From the NCBI RefSeq assembly GCF_900112775.1, contig NZ_FOYZ01000006.1:116676-180675 (forward strand): a DNA stretch of 64,000 bases, in the 5' to 3' direction. Below, in pieces: positions 42,938 to 52,025 of this stretch. Origin of the DNA: Anaeromicropila populeti (GTDB taxonomy: Bacteria; Bacillota; Clostridia; Lachnospirales; Lachnospiraceae). Under the pieces are notes generated by a model. That model did not search any database and had not been told where the DNA came from. It saw nothing but the letters and a program-made list of their open reading frames with translations. How positions within the stretch are numbered: the stretch's first letter is position 1; each line of letters opens with the position of its first letter. Position numbers and translations under genes: made by a program.

Positions 42938-45571
42938 CTAAGGTTCTGTTGTTTCTGGCAGTTCACCCGAGTTTGGTATTACAGGTGCTGACGGATTGCT
43001 GGTTGGTGTACTAGTTGGTATATTGACTCCAAAAGGAGAATGAATCTTACAAATATCGTTTTCAAAGTTTTTCGGTAAGATATATGGTGTGTCAGCGGTA
43101 TTTGAAGTTTCCTCCTTAGATAAATATACTTTTTCTAGGATAGAAGTCTCTGGACAAAAATCAGTTGCAGATTTATTTGACGCAGCACATACTTTTACTT
43201 TTACATGTACATCACAGGTCTCAACAGGCTGGGTTCCTTTTGCAAAGTATTCTGTGCGGACAGTAGAGCCACCGAGAGCAGAATCACATACGCCATCGAC
43301 CGCTAGTTTCCCAGATTTTGTACATATTTTAGCTGTAACAATGGAATCAGGTTTTACAAATTCTTTTCTCTCAAGATTATCATGGACCTTCTCCATTATG
43401 GTACGCCAGAGAATTTTTGTATAAGTAGTATTGGTCTGATCATAATTATTGTCATAGCCACCCCATATTCCAGCAGTATAGTAAGGAGTGTAACCGACAA
43501 ACCAAAGGTCATTGTCATCTGTACTTGTCCCTGTTTTTCCAGAAACAGGCATATTAATATTTTGAAACTGGATTTTCGTACCAGTACCAACTTTTACAAC
43601 ATCTTCCATAGCGTTGGTTAGCAGCCATGCGGTAGAATCTTTCATTACCTGGCTGGTAGATGGTTTATTATCTATCAAAACTTTTCCATCATGATCAACA
43701 ATTTTTGTATAAAAAATAGGTTCTGTATAAATGCCGCCATTTGCAATAGAAGCAAATGCAGCGGTAATCTCCAGATTTTTTACACCATGTGTAATACCAC
43801 CTAGTGCAAGAGAAAGATTAATATCTGAAAAAACTTCGCCAGTAGTTTCATTAACTTCTTTTTCTACAAGAGTAGAGAAGCCAAGTTTCTGTAAGTAGGA
43901 AAAACCTGTCTGGGGAGTTACCTGTTCTAAAGTTTTTACGGCAAATACATTCATAGAATCATATATAGCCTGTCGGATAGTAGTAAGTCCTTTGTAATTA
44001 TCACCATACCAGTTATTAACTTTTGTCTTAGTACCTGGATAATAATATAGAGCATCATCTTGTACAGTTGCCAGTGTCATTCCCTTCGTATCTAAAGCAG
44101 GAAGGTAAGTAGACAAAATTTTAAAAGTTGAACCTGGCTGCCGAAAGGTATTGGTAGCTCTGTTTAGTGTACGGCTTGCGGTTTTCTCGCCACGCCCTCC
44201 AACAATAGCTTCTACTCTGCCAGTTGCCTGATCCATTAAAACAAAAGAAATCTGGGGTTGTATTGTAAAGTTTGTCTTTTCACCTTCGATTGTATCGGTA
44301 TCTGTAACAACAGCGTTACGATATTCTTCGATATAAGAAGCCGCATCCTCTTTATCTGAAAAATATAACGAAAAACTCTTTCCCTGTGAATGGAAAAACT
44401 CTTCCATCATTTGTTCATTGTAATTGTGCTTTTCACCATCAGAGCTAACTGTAGTAAGGCGGTAGGTTAGTTCCCACTTTGAATCTGCTGGATACAGAGA
44501 TTCATCGGACAATACATCATCGCAAATGGATTGCAATTCAGGGTTCTGGGTTGTGTAAATTTTTAATCCGCCTCGATAAATAAGATTGTAAGCCTGGGTA
44601 GAGGTATAACCTAGCTTGGTCTCTAAATCTTCAGCTACCTGTTCAATTACTTCATCAACAAAATACGAATTGATTTGAGAAGAAGTGCTTTGTTCTTCAT
44701 TCACAAGCTTTATACGACTGTAGACATCGTCTGCCAAAGCTTCAGCGTACTCTTCTTCTGTAATGTAATTCTGGTTTTTCATATTTTCCAAAACTAGATT
44801 ATGGCGTTCCGCATTATTCGTTGGGTAAGTAATAGGATTAAGTGCGGATGGATTCTTGGTAATACTTGCAATGACAGAAGCTTCTGACAATGTGAGTTCA
44901 CTTACATCCTTATTAAAATACCTGTTTGCAGCAGCTTGTACTCCCAGAGTATTCTGACCAAGATTAATTGTGTTTAAATAATATTCAAGAATTTCTTCTT
45001 TGGAATATCGGCTTTCCAGCTTGACTGCCAGATACTGTTCCTGGATTTTGCGTTCCAGCTTATCTGAAAAATTAGTTTCAAGTCCGCCTTCAAATACATT
45101 GTTTTTTAGCAGCTGCTGAGTAATGGTGCTTGCGCCCTGATCAAAGTGCTGGCTGGCAATACCATTAAAGAATGCACGGAAAATACCTTTAATGTCAATG
45201 CCGTTATGTTCCCAATACCGTTCATCTTCAATTGCTACAAAAGCGTCAATTACATCCTGTGGTATTTTATCAATACTTACATAGATACGATTAGCATCAG
45301 AACCGACAAGCTTCTGGGTTTCATTTCCGTCAGAATCATATATAGTAGATGAAAATCCAGTTGGAGCAACAGTTATGGAATTCATATCTGGTGCATTATC
45401 TATAATTCCTCTCAAAAATCCTATGCCTGCAAATCCACCAACACATATAAGCAGAACAAAGCAGATTAAAATTGTTTTAAAAAAAATAATATAAGCTTTT
45501 GTTGTAAGCTTTCTTCCAGGCGATGAAATCTGCTGTTGTTTTTTTGCAGTGCCGTTTTTACTAAAATTCAT
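42938..45571 (-). CDS. Class A penicillin-binding protein (transglycosylase/transpeptidase)
   Basis: An 877-residue bifunctional peptidoglycan synthase. After a short cytoplasmic part and a membrane segment (about residues 25-52), the GT51 domain has EDERYWEHNGID with the catalytic Glu and GASTITQQL. The transpeptidase domain shows GSTFK (active Ser), SMN and KTGTS. The C-terminus has a Thr/Pro/Ser-rich tail. AGGAGGC precedes the ATG at 45571; a frame from 45598 would add nine residues. It is a PBP1a/PonA-type enzyme, transcribed towards spoVAE. Confidence 0.95.
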   Translation of the reverse strand: MNFSKNGTAKKQQQISSPGRKLTTKAYIIFFKTILICFVLLICVGGFAGIGFLRGIIDNAPDMNSITVAPTGFSSTIYDSDGNETQKLVGSDANRIYVSIDKIPQDVIDAFVAIEDERYWEHNGIDIKGIFRAFFNGIASQHFDQGASTITQQLLKNNVFEGGLETNFSDKLERKIQEQYLAVKLESRYSKEEILEYYLNTINLGQNTLGVQAAANRYFNKDVSELTLSEASVIASITKNPSALNPITYPTNNAERHNLVLENMKNQNYITEEEYAEALADDVYSRIKLVNEEQSTSSQINSYFVDEVIEQVAEDLETKLGYTSTQAYNLIYRGGLKIYTTQNPELQSICDDVLSDESLYPADSKWELTYRLTTVSSDGEKHNYNEQMMEEFFHSQGKSFSLYFSDKEDAASYIEEYRNAVVTDTDTIEGEKTNFTIQPQISFVLMDQATGRVEAIVGGRGEKTASRTLNRATNTFRQPGSTFKILSTYLPALDTKGMTLATVQDDALYYYPGTKTKVNNWYGDNYKGLTTIRQAIYDSMNVFAVKTLEQVTPQTGFSYLQKLGFSTLVEKEVNETTGEVFSDINLSLALGGITHGVKNLEITAAFASIANGGIYTEPIFYTKIVDHDGKVLIDNKPSTSQVMKDSTAWLLTNAMEDVVKVGTGTKIQFQNINMPVSGKTGTSTDDNDLWFVGYTPYYTAGIWGGYDNNYDQTNTTYTKILWRTIMEKVHDNLERKEFVKPDSIVTAKICTKSGKLAVDGVCDSALGGSTVRTEYFAKGTQPVETCDVHVKVKVCAASNKSATDFCPETSILEKVYLSKEETSNTADTPYILPKNFENDICKIHSPFGVNIPTSTPTSNPSAPVIPNSGELPETTEP

Positions 45572-45829
45572 ATAGAGCCTCCTATGAAATCTTACCATTT
45601 GTTTTATTATAGCAAATAATGATTTCCAAATAAAGCAGTATTTACAATAGAATTAATATTTTCGTCAACATGGTTTTTCTTTCCATGTCAAAATTTGCAA
45701 TAAAATGCGTCGTATTTCTATTGCAAAAATTACCATTTATCTGTTATTATGAAATTGAAGTCTTACAAGGGGGAGCAGAATCATACTCTGCTCAAGGACT
45801 AAAATACATAATTTGAAGGGGTAGTTAGT

Positions 45830-46123
45830 ATGAGAAAGTCAGAATTGAAAGGAAAAAAATGTCTGGAAGTGTCTCCGGAAAGAAAGGTGAATCTGGAATA
45901 TTATCTGATTAAGGAGGAACGCGAAGATTTGGATTCTGTGTTATATGGAGTCAGTATCAGAAAGAATGAAGGTACTCGTGAGGAGATTGAAGAAATCTCA
46001 GGTATTACTTATTCAAAGGAGATCGCTGAGAATATTGTTCATTTGTTGATGACACATGATGTAACTCCCATTGCTATGATTCCTATTGTGGATGATTTCA
46101 TTACAGAAAGAATTTGTAGCTAA
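45830..46123 (+). CDS. DUF6514-like small protein
   Basis: A 97-residue soluble protein. The segments VNLEYYLIKEE, YGVSIRKNEG, ISYSKE-like (ITYSKEIAENIVHLLM) and VTPIAMIPIVDDF fit a small Clostridia family known as DUF6514. The match is from memory. A TTTGAAGGGG ribosome binding site lies before the ATG. A short hairpin (GAGCAGA/TCTGCTC, 45774-45794) is in its leader. The role is unknown. Confidence 0.7.
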   Translation: MRKSELKGKKCLEVSPERKVNLEYYLIKEEREDLDSVLYGVSIRKNEGTREEIEEISGITYSKEIAENIVHLLMTHDVTPIAMIPIVDDFITERICS

Positions 46124-46173
46124 AAGCTGGATAAAATGATATAATTGCTTCATTAGGATAAGGAGTCAGTTAT

Positions 46174-46839
46174 ATGGAAGAGCAGTTGAAAATTATTTAT
46201 CAGGCAGGTACAGGTGAATTAGTCGAGAAAAAATCAAGATTTATTGCGCGTGTTGCATCAGCAGATTCGGAGGAATCTGCACTTGGGTTTATCGAAAAAG
46301 TAAAGAAGGAATGTTGGGATGCAACACATAATTGTTTTGCGTATGTGATTGGAGACAGGCAGCAGATTCAAAGGTGCAGCGATGACGGTGAACCTTCTGG
46401 TACTGCTGGAAGGCCAATGTTAGATGTATTGTTAGGCGCTAAAATCCATAATGTAGTAGTTGTTGTAACGAGATATTTTGGTGGTACATTACTTGGTACA
46501 GGTGGATTAGTCAGAGCATATTCAAGGTCTGTACAAGTAGGGTTAGATAATAGTACTATTTTGGAAAAATGTAAAGGAGCCCAGTATATCGTAAGGACAG
46601 ATTATAATGGAATTGGTAAACTGCAATATATAGCAGGTCAGATGGAGTTGCATACAATTAATACTGATTATACAGATATTGTTGTTTTTTCAGTATTAGT
46701 ACCCGTATTCAAATCCAATGAGTTTGAAAAGAAGGTCATAGAGGCTACAGCAGGAAAAGCCCGTATAGAGATGACGGATATGGTTTTTTATGGTGAGAAC
46801 GATCAGGAAATTATTATATTGGATAAATGCCTTCATTAA
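46174..46839 (+). CDS. yigZ: YigZ/IMPACT family protein
   Basis: A 221-residue protein with the UPF0029 N-terminal domain (KKSRFIARVASADSEE, ATHNCFAYVIG, CSDDGEPSGTAGRPMLD, VVVTRYFGGTLLGTGGLVRAY) and a C-terminal DUF1949 domain (about residues 140-215). Relatives bind ribosomes or translation factors in eukaryotes; the bacterial role is not settled. TAAGGAGTC lies upstream of the ATG. It looks complete and stands as a single gene before a terminator. Confidence 0.93.
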   Translation: MEEQLKIIYQAGTGELVEKKSRFIARVASADSEESALGFIEKVKKECWDATHNCFAYVIGDRQQIQRCSDDGEPSGTAGRPMLDVLLGAKIHNVVVVVTRYFGGTLLGTGGLVRAYSRSVQVGLDNSTILEKCKGAQYIVRTDYNGIGKLQYIAGQMELHTINTDYTDIVVFSVLVPVFKSNEFEKKVIEATAGKARIEMTDMVFYGENDQEIIILDKCLH

Positions 46840-46898
46840 CAGTGAGAATCAAAATTTGCAGCAGTAATCAGATAATGGAAATGAAGTATGAAAAATGA

Positions 46899-46932
46899 TG
46901 CCACAAGAATATCTGAAAGATTTCTTGTGGCA
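46899..46932. terminator. Terminator between yigZ and the DUF4250 gene
   Basis: TGCCACAAGAA and TTCTTGTGGCA form a perfect 11-pair stem. On the minus strand ATTTTT follows, so it best serves the DUF4250 gene. Confidence 0.82.
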
Positions 46933-46947
46933 GAAGTAAAACACACT

Positions 46948-47130
46948 CTAGTTACAAATAAATTGATTTCTATTTAAGTCATAAATATAGTCTATATTTT
47001 GAAGTTTATTTTCTATATCAGCTTGAACCAAATTCAGGTTTTTACATAAATCATCTAAGCTTTCATAGTTATCTCTTAGCTGTGTATTGATATAGCTAAG
47101 CAGCATAACTGAATCATTTGGAACTTTCAT
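46948..47130 (-). CDS. DUF4250 family small protein
   Basis: A 60-residue protein of the DUF4250 family: VPNDSVMLLSYINTQLRD, SLDDLCKNLN and YIYDLNRNQF match the pattern of the family (PxDPxMLLSxxNxxLRD...). The ATG at 47130 follows GAAGGTG; a GTG one codon upstream is possible. It is soluble and probably a helical hairpin. The family is common in Lachnospiraceae, with no known role. It follows the phospholipase-like gene by 32 bases, on the same strand. Confidence 0.85.
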   Translation of the reverse strand: MKVPNDSVMLLSYINTQLRDNYESLDDLCKNLNLVQADIENKLQNIDYIYDLNRNQFICN

Positions 47131-47162
47131 CACGCACCTTCTTTCTACATTTTATTCTTAAA

Positions 47163-48167
47163 TTAATCCAAACTTGATAATCCAGAATGAAAACATTTAT
47201 TTTGTAAGGAATTCAAAAGGTTTTGCTTTTGAAATGTTGTGATACGGGATTGAAGTAACAAATCCGCATATTCAGCATAATACACCAAATGCTCTTTGGT
47301 ATCAAGGAACGCTTTGTTCCATAAATCTAGAAATGAATCATAACGGACTGTGTCAGCTTCCCAGGGAGATTTCCAAGGATGATGGTTCAAATTTAACGTG
47401 GTAATCTCATCATCGGGAGAAAGGTTCTTTTCTTTAGGAAGCATCATGGTTGAAAAATAAGGATAGTGAAGAATAAACTGCTCCATATTATAAAACAATG
47501 TTTTTTTTCGTCCAGTTTGATCATCTACAAATCGTGCCTCTACATGAAAGGTAAAGATGGCACGGTGAATAGAAGCCGGTTTTATTGTAGTGTGATAAGT
47601 TTTTCTTATAATTTTAGATAAAAATTCAGCAATTACTTGCGATGAGAAATATTTATATGGAAACAGGCTTTTCTTTTTTAAATGGTCGGTTCCTTTTATT
47701 CGCTTCAACATATAGTAGTCAATAGTTGACTCAAAATCCATATGTTCCCCTGAACTTTTTAAAGAACTTTTTTGATTTTTTACATAATTGGTTTTAGCAT
47801 ATACATAGGGGTGGGCTGTATAGTCCATGCCGTAATGACAGATATACCCACCAACAAACGCCAAAATTATTTCACGTTTTTGTAAGTCAGATTCTTTCTC
47901 CAATTCATTCAGACAATTTCTAAAAAAAAGATTTGCTTTTGCTGTATGCATAGTGGATGCGATGTTTACTTTTTGCTGTAATAAATAAGGAACATAAAAA
48001 AAGAAAAAATCAGGTCCCTGTAAACCCAACAGATAACTTTCTGGATAGGTTTGAATCACTTGTTTTAAGGGTTGGATAGTATTTGGCGATTGGGGATATA
48101 CAGTAGTTTCACTAATTTTTTTGTATAAACTCATTCCAAAAAGGTAATGGGTAAAAAAACCTGGCAT
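47163..48167 (-). CDS. Zinc-dependent phospholipase C-like protein
   Basis: A 334-residue protein. The start MPGFFTHYLFG, then GLQGPDFFFFYVPY, GGYICHYGMDYTAHPYVY and later polar His/Asp residues fit the zinc-dependent phospholipase C fold, where His and Asp bind three metal ions. There is no signal peptide, so this is the cytosolic branch of unknown substrate. The ATG at 48167 follows AGGAGGAAATATAAG and lies within 14 bases of the rarA stop, so it belongs to the rarA transcript. Confidence 0.85.
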   Translation of the reverse strand: MPGFFTHYLFGMSLYKKISETTVYPQSPNTIQPLKQVIQTYPESYLLGLQGPDFFFFYVPYLLQQKVNIASTMHTAKANLFFRNCLNELEKESDLQKREIILAFVGGYICHYGMDYTAHPYVYAKTNYVKNQKSSLKSSGEHMDFESTIDYYMLKRIKGTDHLKKKSLFPYKYFSSQVIAEFLSKIIRKTYHTTIKPASIHRAIFTFHVEARFVDDQTGRKKTLFYNMEQFILHYPYFSTMMLPKEKNLSPDDEITTLNLNHHPWKSPWEADTVRYDSFLDLWNKAFLDTKEHLVYYAEYADLLLQSRITTFQKQNLLNSLQNKCFHSGLSSLD

Positions 48168-48180
48168 CTTATATTTCCTC

Positions 48181-49506
48181 CTATTCATCAGAAGATTTTA
48201 AAAATTCAAAATGTTTGATAATCTGTTGTTCATAGCCGTTTTCAGAAGGAAAGTAAAATTGTCGATCCGTTAACGAATCAGGAAGGTACTGCTGCTTAAC
48301 ATAATGATTTGGATAAGCGTGGGCATATTTATATCCTGAACCGTGACCAAGCTCTGAAGCTCCCTTATAATGAGCGTCTTGTAAATGAGGGGGGATGGTA
48401 ACATTTTTTTCAGAACTGACAGCTTGAAAGGCAGCATCGATAGCAGCAATGGAAGAGTTACTCTTCGGTGCACATGCTACATAAATGGCAGCCTGTGCCA
48501 AGACAATACGTCCTTCTGGCATTCCAAGACGTTCCACAGCCTGTGAAGCAGAAGTTGCAACGACCAGTGCATTTGGATCAGCATTACTGACATCTTCTGC
48601 GGCGCAGATCATGATGCGGCGTGCAATGAATGATACGTCTTCACCTGCATAGAGCATTCTTGCCAAATAATATACAGTGGCATCAGGATCAGAACCTCTC
48701 ATGCTTTTTATGAATGCTGAAATGGTGTCATAGTGATTATCTCCCGTTTTATCATACCGTACAATTCGTTTTTGTATACATTCAGAAGCTACTTCTAATG
48801 TAATGTGGGCAATTCCATCCTCAGATTTTGCTGTTGTAAGTACACCTAGTTCAACTGCATTCAAGGCGGAACGCGCATCTCCATTGCAAATATCAGCAAG
48901 AAATTCCAGAGCATCCTCTTCAATTTGTGCGTGATAAGAACCTAGCCCCCGTTCTGAATCTGTAACAGCTCTGGTTAGCAATACTTTAATATCTTCTTTT
49001 GCTAAAGGTTTTAGTTCAAAAATAATGGAACGGGAAAGCAAGGCACTGTTTACTTCAAAATAAGGATTTTCTGTCGTTGCTCCAATCAAAATAATAGTTC
49101 CATCTTCTACAAAAGGTAGTAGGTAGTCTTGCTGTCCTTTATTAAAACGATGAATTTCATCAATAAAAAGTATCGTTCTTTTTCCATAAGCGCCTAGTGT
49201 TTCTTTGGCTTTCAAAATGACCGCCTCCATATCCTTTTTTCCAGAGGAGGTGGCATTTATTTGTGTAAACACAGCACTGGTTGTATGGGCAATTACTTTT
49301 GCAAGAGTTGTTTTCCCAGTTCCAGGAGGACCATAAAAAATGATAGAGGTTAATTTATCTGCTTTAATTGCCCGATATAATAGTTTGTCTTTTCCTATAA
49401 TATGTTCTTGTCCGACTACTTCTTCCAAAGTTCTGGGACGAAGCCTGGAAGCTAGAGGAGATTCTTTTTCCAATGTATGATTTCTTACATATTCAAATAA
49501 ATCCAT
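48181..49506 (-). CDS. rarA: Replication-associated recombination protein A (RarA/MgsA)
   Basis: A 441-residue AAA+ ATPase acting at stalled replication forks. Walker A is GPPGTGKTT (residues 59-67), Walker B is TILFIDEIHRF, and the ATTENPYFEVN sensor follows. The C-terminal part shows RGSDPDATVYYLARML, and the end HGSGYKYAHAYPNHYVKQQYLP, characteristic of RarA. It looks complete. It is transcribed with the downstream phospholipase-like gene. Confidence 0.96.
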   Translation of the reverse strand: MDLFEYVRNHTLEKESPLASRLRPRTLEEVVGQEHIIGKDKLLYRAIKADKLTSIIFYGPPGTGKTTLAKVIAHTTSAVFTQINATSSGKKDMEAVILKAKETLGAYGKRTILFIDEIHRFNKGQQDYLLPFVEDGTIILIGATTENPYFEVNSALLSRSIIFELKPLAKEDIKVLLTRAVTDSERGLGSYHAQIEEDALEFLADICNGDARSALNAVELGVLTTAKSEDGIAHITLEVASECIQKRIVRYDKTGDNHYDTISAFIKSMRGSDPDATVYYLARMLYAGEDVSFIARRIMICAAEDVSNADPNALVVATSASQAVERLGMPEGRIVLAQAAIYVACAPKSNSSIAAIDAAFQAVSSEKNVTIPPHLQDAHYKGASELGHGSGYKYAHAYPNHYVKQQYLPDSLTDRQFYFPSENGYEQQIIKHFEFLKSSDE

Positions 49507-49529
49507 AAATACCTCATTTCACAAAAAAA

Positions 49530-49739
49530 TTATTTTTTATCATTCTCATTTTTTAATACACGATAAATCAATTGATAGGCATATATTAAAACTGGAAATG
49601 ATATTGTTGCAAAGATGCAGGCAAAAAACAGACCACCAGTTTCCTTTGTTGTAAATATTGCCACAATTAATGTTGTAATGTATAAGCTGAGTAAAAATAG
49701 TACTGCTAATAAGCTTAATATTCGTTTACCTTTTTTCAT
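49530..49739 (-). CDS. Small two-segment membrane protein
   Basis: A 69-residue protein with two membrane segments (about residues 8-28 and 33-55) and a charged end. AAGGTAGTT precedes the ATG. It lies 23 bases upstream of rarA on the same strand and may share its transcript. The family is not recognised. Confidence 0.6.
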   Translation of the reverse strand: MKKGKRILSLLAVLFLLSLYITTLIVAIFTTKETGGLFFACIFATISFPVLIYAYQLIYRVLKNENDKK

Positions 49740-49957
49740 AACTACCTTCCTAAAGATTATTTTTATAGTTAAGTACCATTATATAGGAAAAAAACATGCT
49801 TTGCAAGAAGTCCATTTTGTAAAAAATCATTTGTCTTTTACATAAAGAAACTGGATGTAGTAGGGAGCAATAAAAGCAGTGTACATAAAAACTATTGGGT
49901 TCCAGTTTAATTTCTTCTTAAAAGATTCTAGAAGATAAGGTATGGTGTAATACCTAG

Positions 49958-50722
49958 TTACCTGGGAAAACAATCTAAATGTCCAATTCCAATATTCCTA
50001 AAATAAAGAGTCTGGTATTTTTTTGGTGTTATACCTGTTTTTTTGCGAAAAATTTCAGTAAAATAGCTTTGGTTTGGAAATGCCAATACAGATGCAATCT
50101 GAGCTGGCGTAAAATCAGAGTAAATCAGCATATTCTGGGCTGTTTCAATCTTTTTATTCTGGATATAGTCACTGAGTGTTACTCCAGCTTCTTTTTTAAA
50201 TAGCCTCGACAGGTAAGAGGTACTTAAATTTACCAGTTCAGATAATGTTTTTATGGTAATGCGCGTGTGCAGATTATCACAAATATAGTCAATACAAATA
50301 GCAACTGGTTTTGAACAAATTTTTTGTTTTCGGAGATTCCGCATGCGATTAGCATAATCCATACACATGATAGGATGAAGATTGGAGACTTCTTCTGGGA
50401 TTTTGCATAAATCTGCTTTATGAATATAAAAATCACTTAAACTATAAGCAGTTGCCAACTCCATGCCCCCTTCAATGCAATATCTTGCTACCAATGCAGT
50501 AGTAATTGCAAAATGGTATATGATATTTCTAAGACAATTGTCTGAAAGATTTCCAAGTCCTTTTTTCTCCATAAGTGATTCACTGCACAGTTCTTTCGTT
50601 TTCTTTAAATCACCAGATTTTATAACTGAATAAAACTCCAGTTCTGGATTATAAGGGGCATGAAAAATATTGTTCTCGCGTCTAACAAATTCTCTGTAAA
50701 CTAGTTCCTTTTGATATTTCAT
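49958..50722 (-). CDS. AraC-family transcriptional regulator
   Basis: A 254-residue regulator. The C-terminal 100 residues are the twin HTH of the AraC family: ITIKTLSELVNLSTSYLSRLFKKEAG and PAQIASVLAFPNQSYFTEIFRKKTGITPKKYQ. The N-terminal 150 residues are helical with no cupin pattern. The ATG at 50722 follows GGAGAGTG. It is divergent from the GH5 gene 159 bases away, so it probably controls that gene and the next GH16 gene (inference). Confidence 0.9.
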   Translation of the reverse strand: MKYQKELVYREFVRRENNIFHAPYNPELEFYSVIKSGDLKKTKELCSESLMEKKGLGNLSDNCLRNIIYHFAITTALVARYCIEGGMELATAYSLSDFYIHKADLCKIPEEVSNLHPIMCMDYANRMRNLRKQKICSKPVAICIDYICDNLHTRITIKTLSELVNLSTSYLSRLFKKEAGVTLSDYIQNKKIETAQNMLIYSDFTPAQIASVLAFPNQSYFTEIFRKKTGITPKKYQTLYFRNIGIGHLDCFPR

Positions 50723-50796
50723 AAAGCACTCTCCCATATCACATTGGTTTATCAGTATCACATTTTTATTATATCACAAAAACATTAAAAAAGATA

Positions 50797-50818
50797 ACAA
50801 AACGATATATTATTTTGT
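50797..50818. promoter_or_regulatory. Possible operator between AraC and GH5 genes
   Basis: ACAAAA-N10-TTTTGT is an inverted repeat near the middle of the divergent gap. A tandem ATCACA direct repeat lies 20-40 bases to the left. Either could be the regulator's site. Confidence 0.35.
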
Positions 50819-50881
50819 GAATAAATGCTAAAAATATATTACAAACAAACATCCATACAAAGATATTGAAAGGAAGATCTT

Positions 50882-51913
50882 ATGAAGCTTAATCGAGGAA
50901 TCAATCTAGGAGGTTTTTTATCACAATGTACACATTCAAAAGAACATTATGTGGAATTTGTGAAAAATGATGATATTAAACAAATTGCTGCATGGGGGTT
51001 TGATCATATTCGATTACCAATTGACAGTGAGGTGCTTGAAGATGAAAACGAATATGAAAAAAAGGAGGGGTATGAAATTCTTTTACAGATTATATCTTGG
51101 TGCAAAGAGAGTGACCTGAACATTATACTTGATTTACATAAAGTATATGGGTACGATTTCAATGATGCAGGCAATAAGGAAAAAAATAGCTTGTTTTCAA
51201 ACGAGGTGCTTCAGGAACGTTTTATAAGGCTGTGGAGGAAAATAGCGGAAAAGTTTTGGGTATATGATAATGTGGCATTTGAATTACTGAATGAAGTGGT
51301 GGAATCAGATAATGCGGATTCATGGAATTTATTGATTACTAAAACAGTGGACAATATACGTTCCATTACAGAAAGAACGCCAATTATTTATGGGGGCATT
51401 CAGTGGAATAGTGTAAAAACAGTATGTTTGTTGGAAAAGCCAAAACAAAAAAACATTATTTTTACGTTTCATTTTTATGAACCACTTTTATTTACGCATC
51501 AAAAAGCTTATTGGGTTGAAAATATGGATAAAGAGAAAGACATATTATATCCAGAATCCATGGAGTATTATAAACAACAATCGGATGTATTGGGAATTCA
51601 GGGGAAAACCGTAAGAGAATCCAAATCAAAGACAATGGGAACAGAGTTTATGGAGGAATTAATTTCTGAAGCTGTGTCTGTTGCGCAGGAGGCGGGTGTT
51701 AGCTTATATTGTGGGGAATTTGGTGTAATTGATCAAGCACCTTCTCTAGATACTCTAAGATGGTTTCAAGATATAGAGATGGTTTTTCAAAAGTATCAGA
51801 TTGGTTGTGCTGTTTGGACTTATAAAGAAAAGGACTTTGGATTAATTGGAGATAATTATGCAGAGATAAAGGAAGAATTAATTTCTTTATGGACAAAAAA
51901 CCAGATGGATTAA
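50882..51913 (+). CDS. GH5 family endoglucanase, CelC-like, without signal peptide
   Basis: A 343-residue glycoside hydrolase. The opening RGINLGGFLSQ with HSKEHY and WGFDHIRLPID closely recalls the CelC enzyme of Clostridium thermocellum. The acid Glu is in FELLNEV (near residue 136) and the nucleophile Glu in YCGEFGV (near 280). There is no signal peptide, so it probably acts on short beta-glucan oligomers inside the cell. GAAAGGAAG lies upstream of the ATG. It is followed by a GH16 laminarinase, as celC is near licA in C. thermocellum. Confidence 0.9.
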   Translation: MKLNRGINLGGFLSQCTHSKEHYVEFVKNDDIKQIAAWGFDHIRLPIDSEVLEDENEYEKKEGYEILLQIISWCKESDLNIILDLHKVYGYDFNDAGNKEKNSLFSNEVLQERFIRLWRKIAEKFWVYDNVAFELLNEVVESDNADSWNLLITKTVDNIRSITERTPIIYGGIQWNSVKTVCLLEKPKQKNIIFTFHFYEPLLFTHQKAYWVENMDKEKDILYPESMEYYKQQSDVLGIQGKTVRESKSKTMGTEFMEELISEAVSVAQEAGVSLYCGEFGVIDQAPSLDTLRWFQDIEMVFQKYQIGCAVWTYKEKDFGLIGDNYAEIKEELISLWTKNQMD

Positions 51914-52025
51914 CAATGTTATTGATTTATCTGAAGGTAGAAGGTATTTGATGGTGTAAGGAAGGATGGGAGGGTTCGTTGTGAAAATAGCCTGATTTTC
52001 TTACAGAAAGGGATGAGAAAAGCGT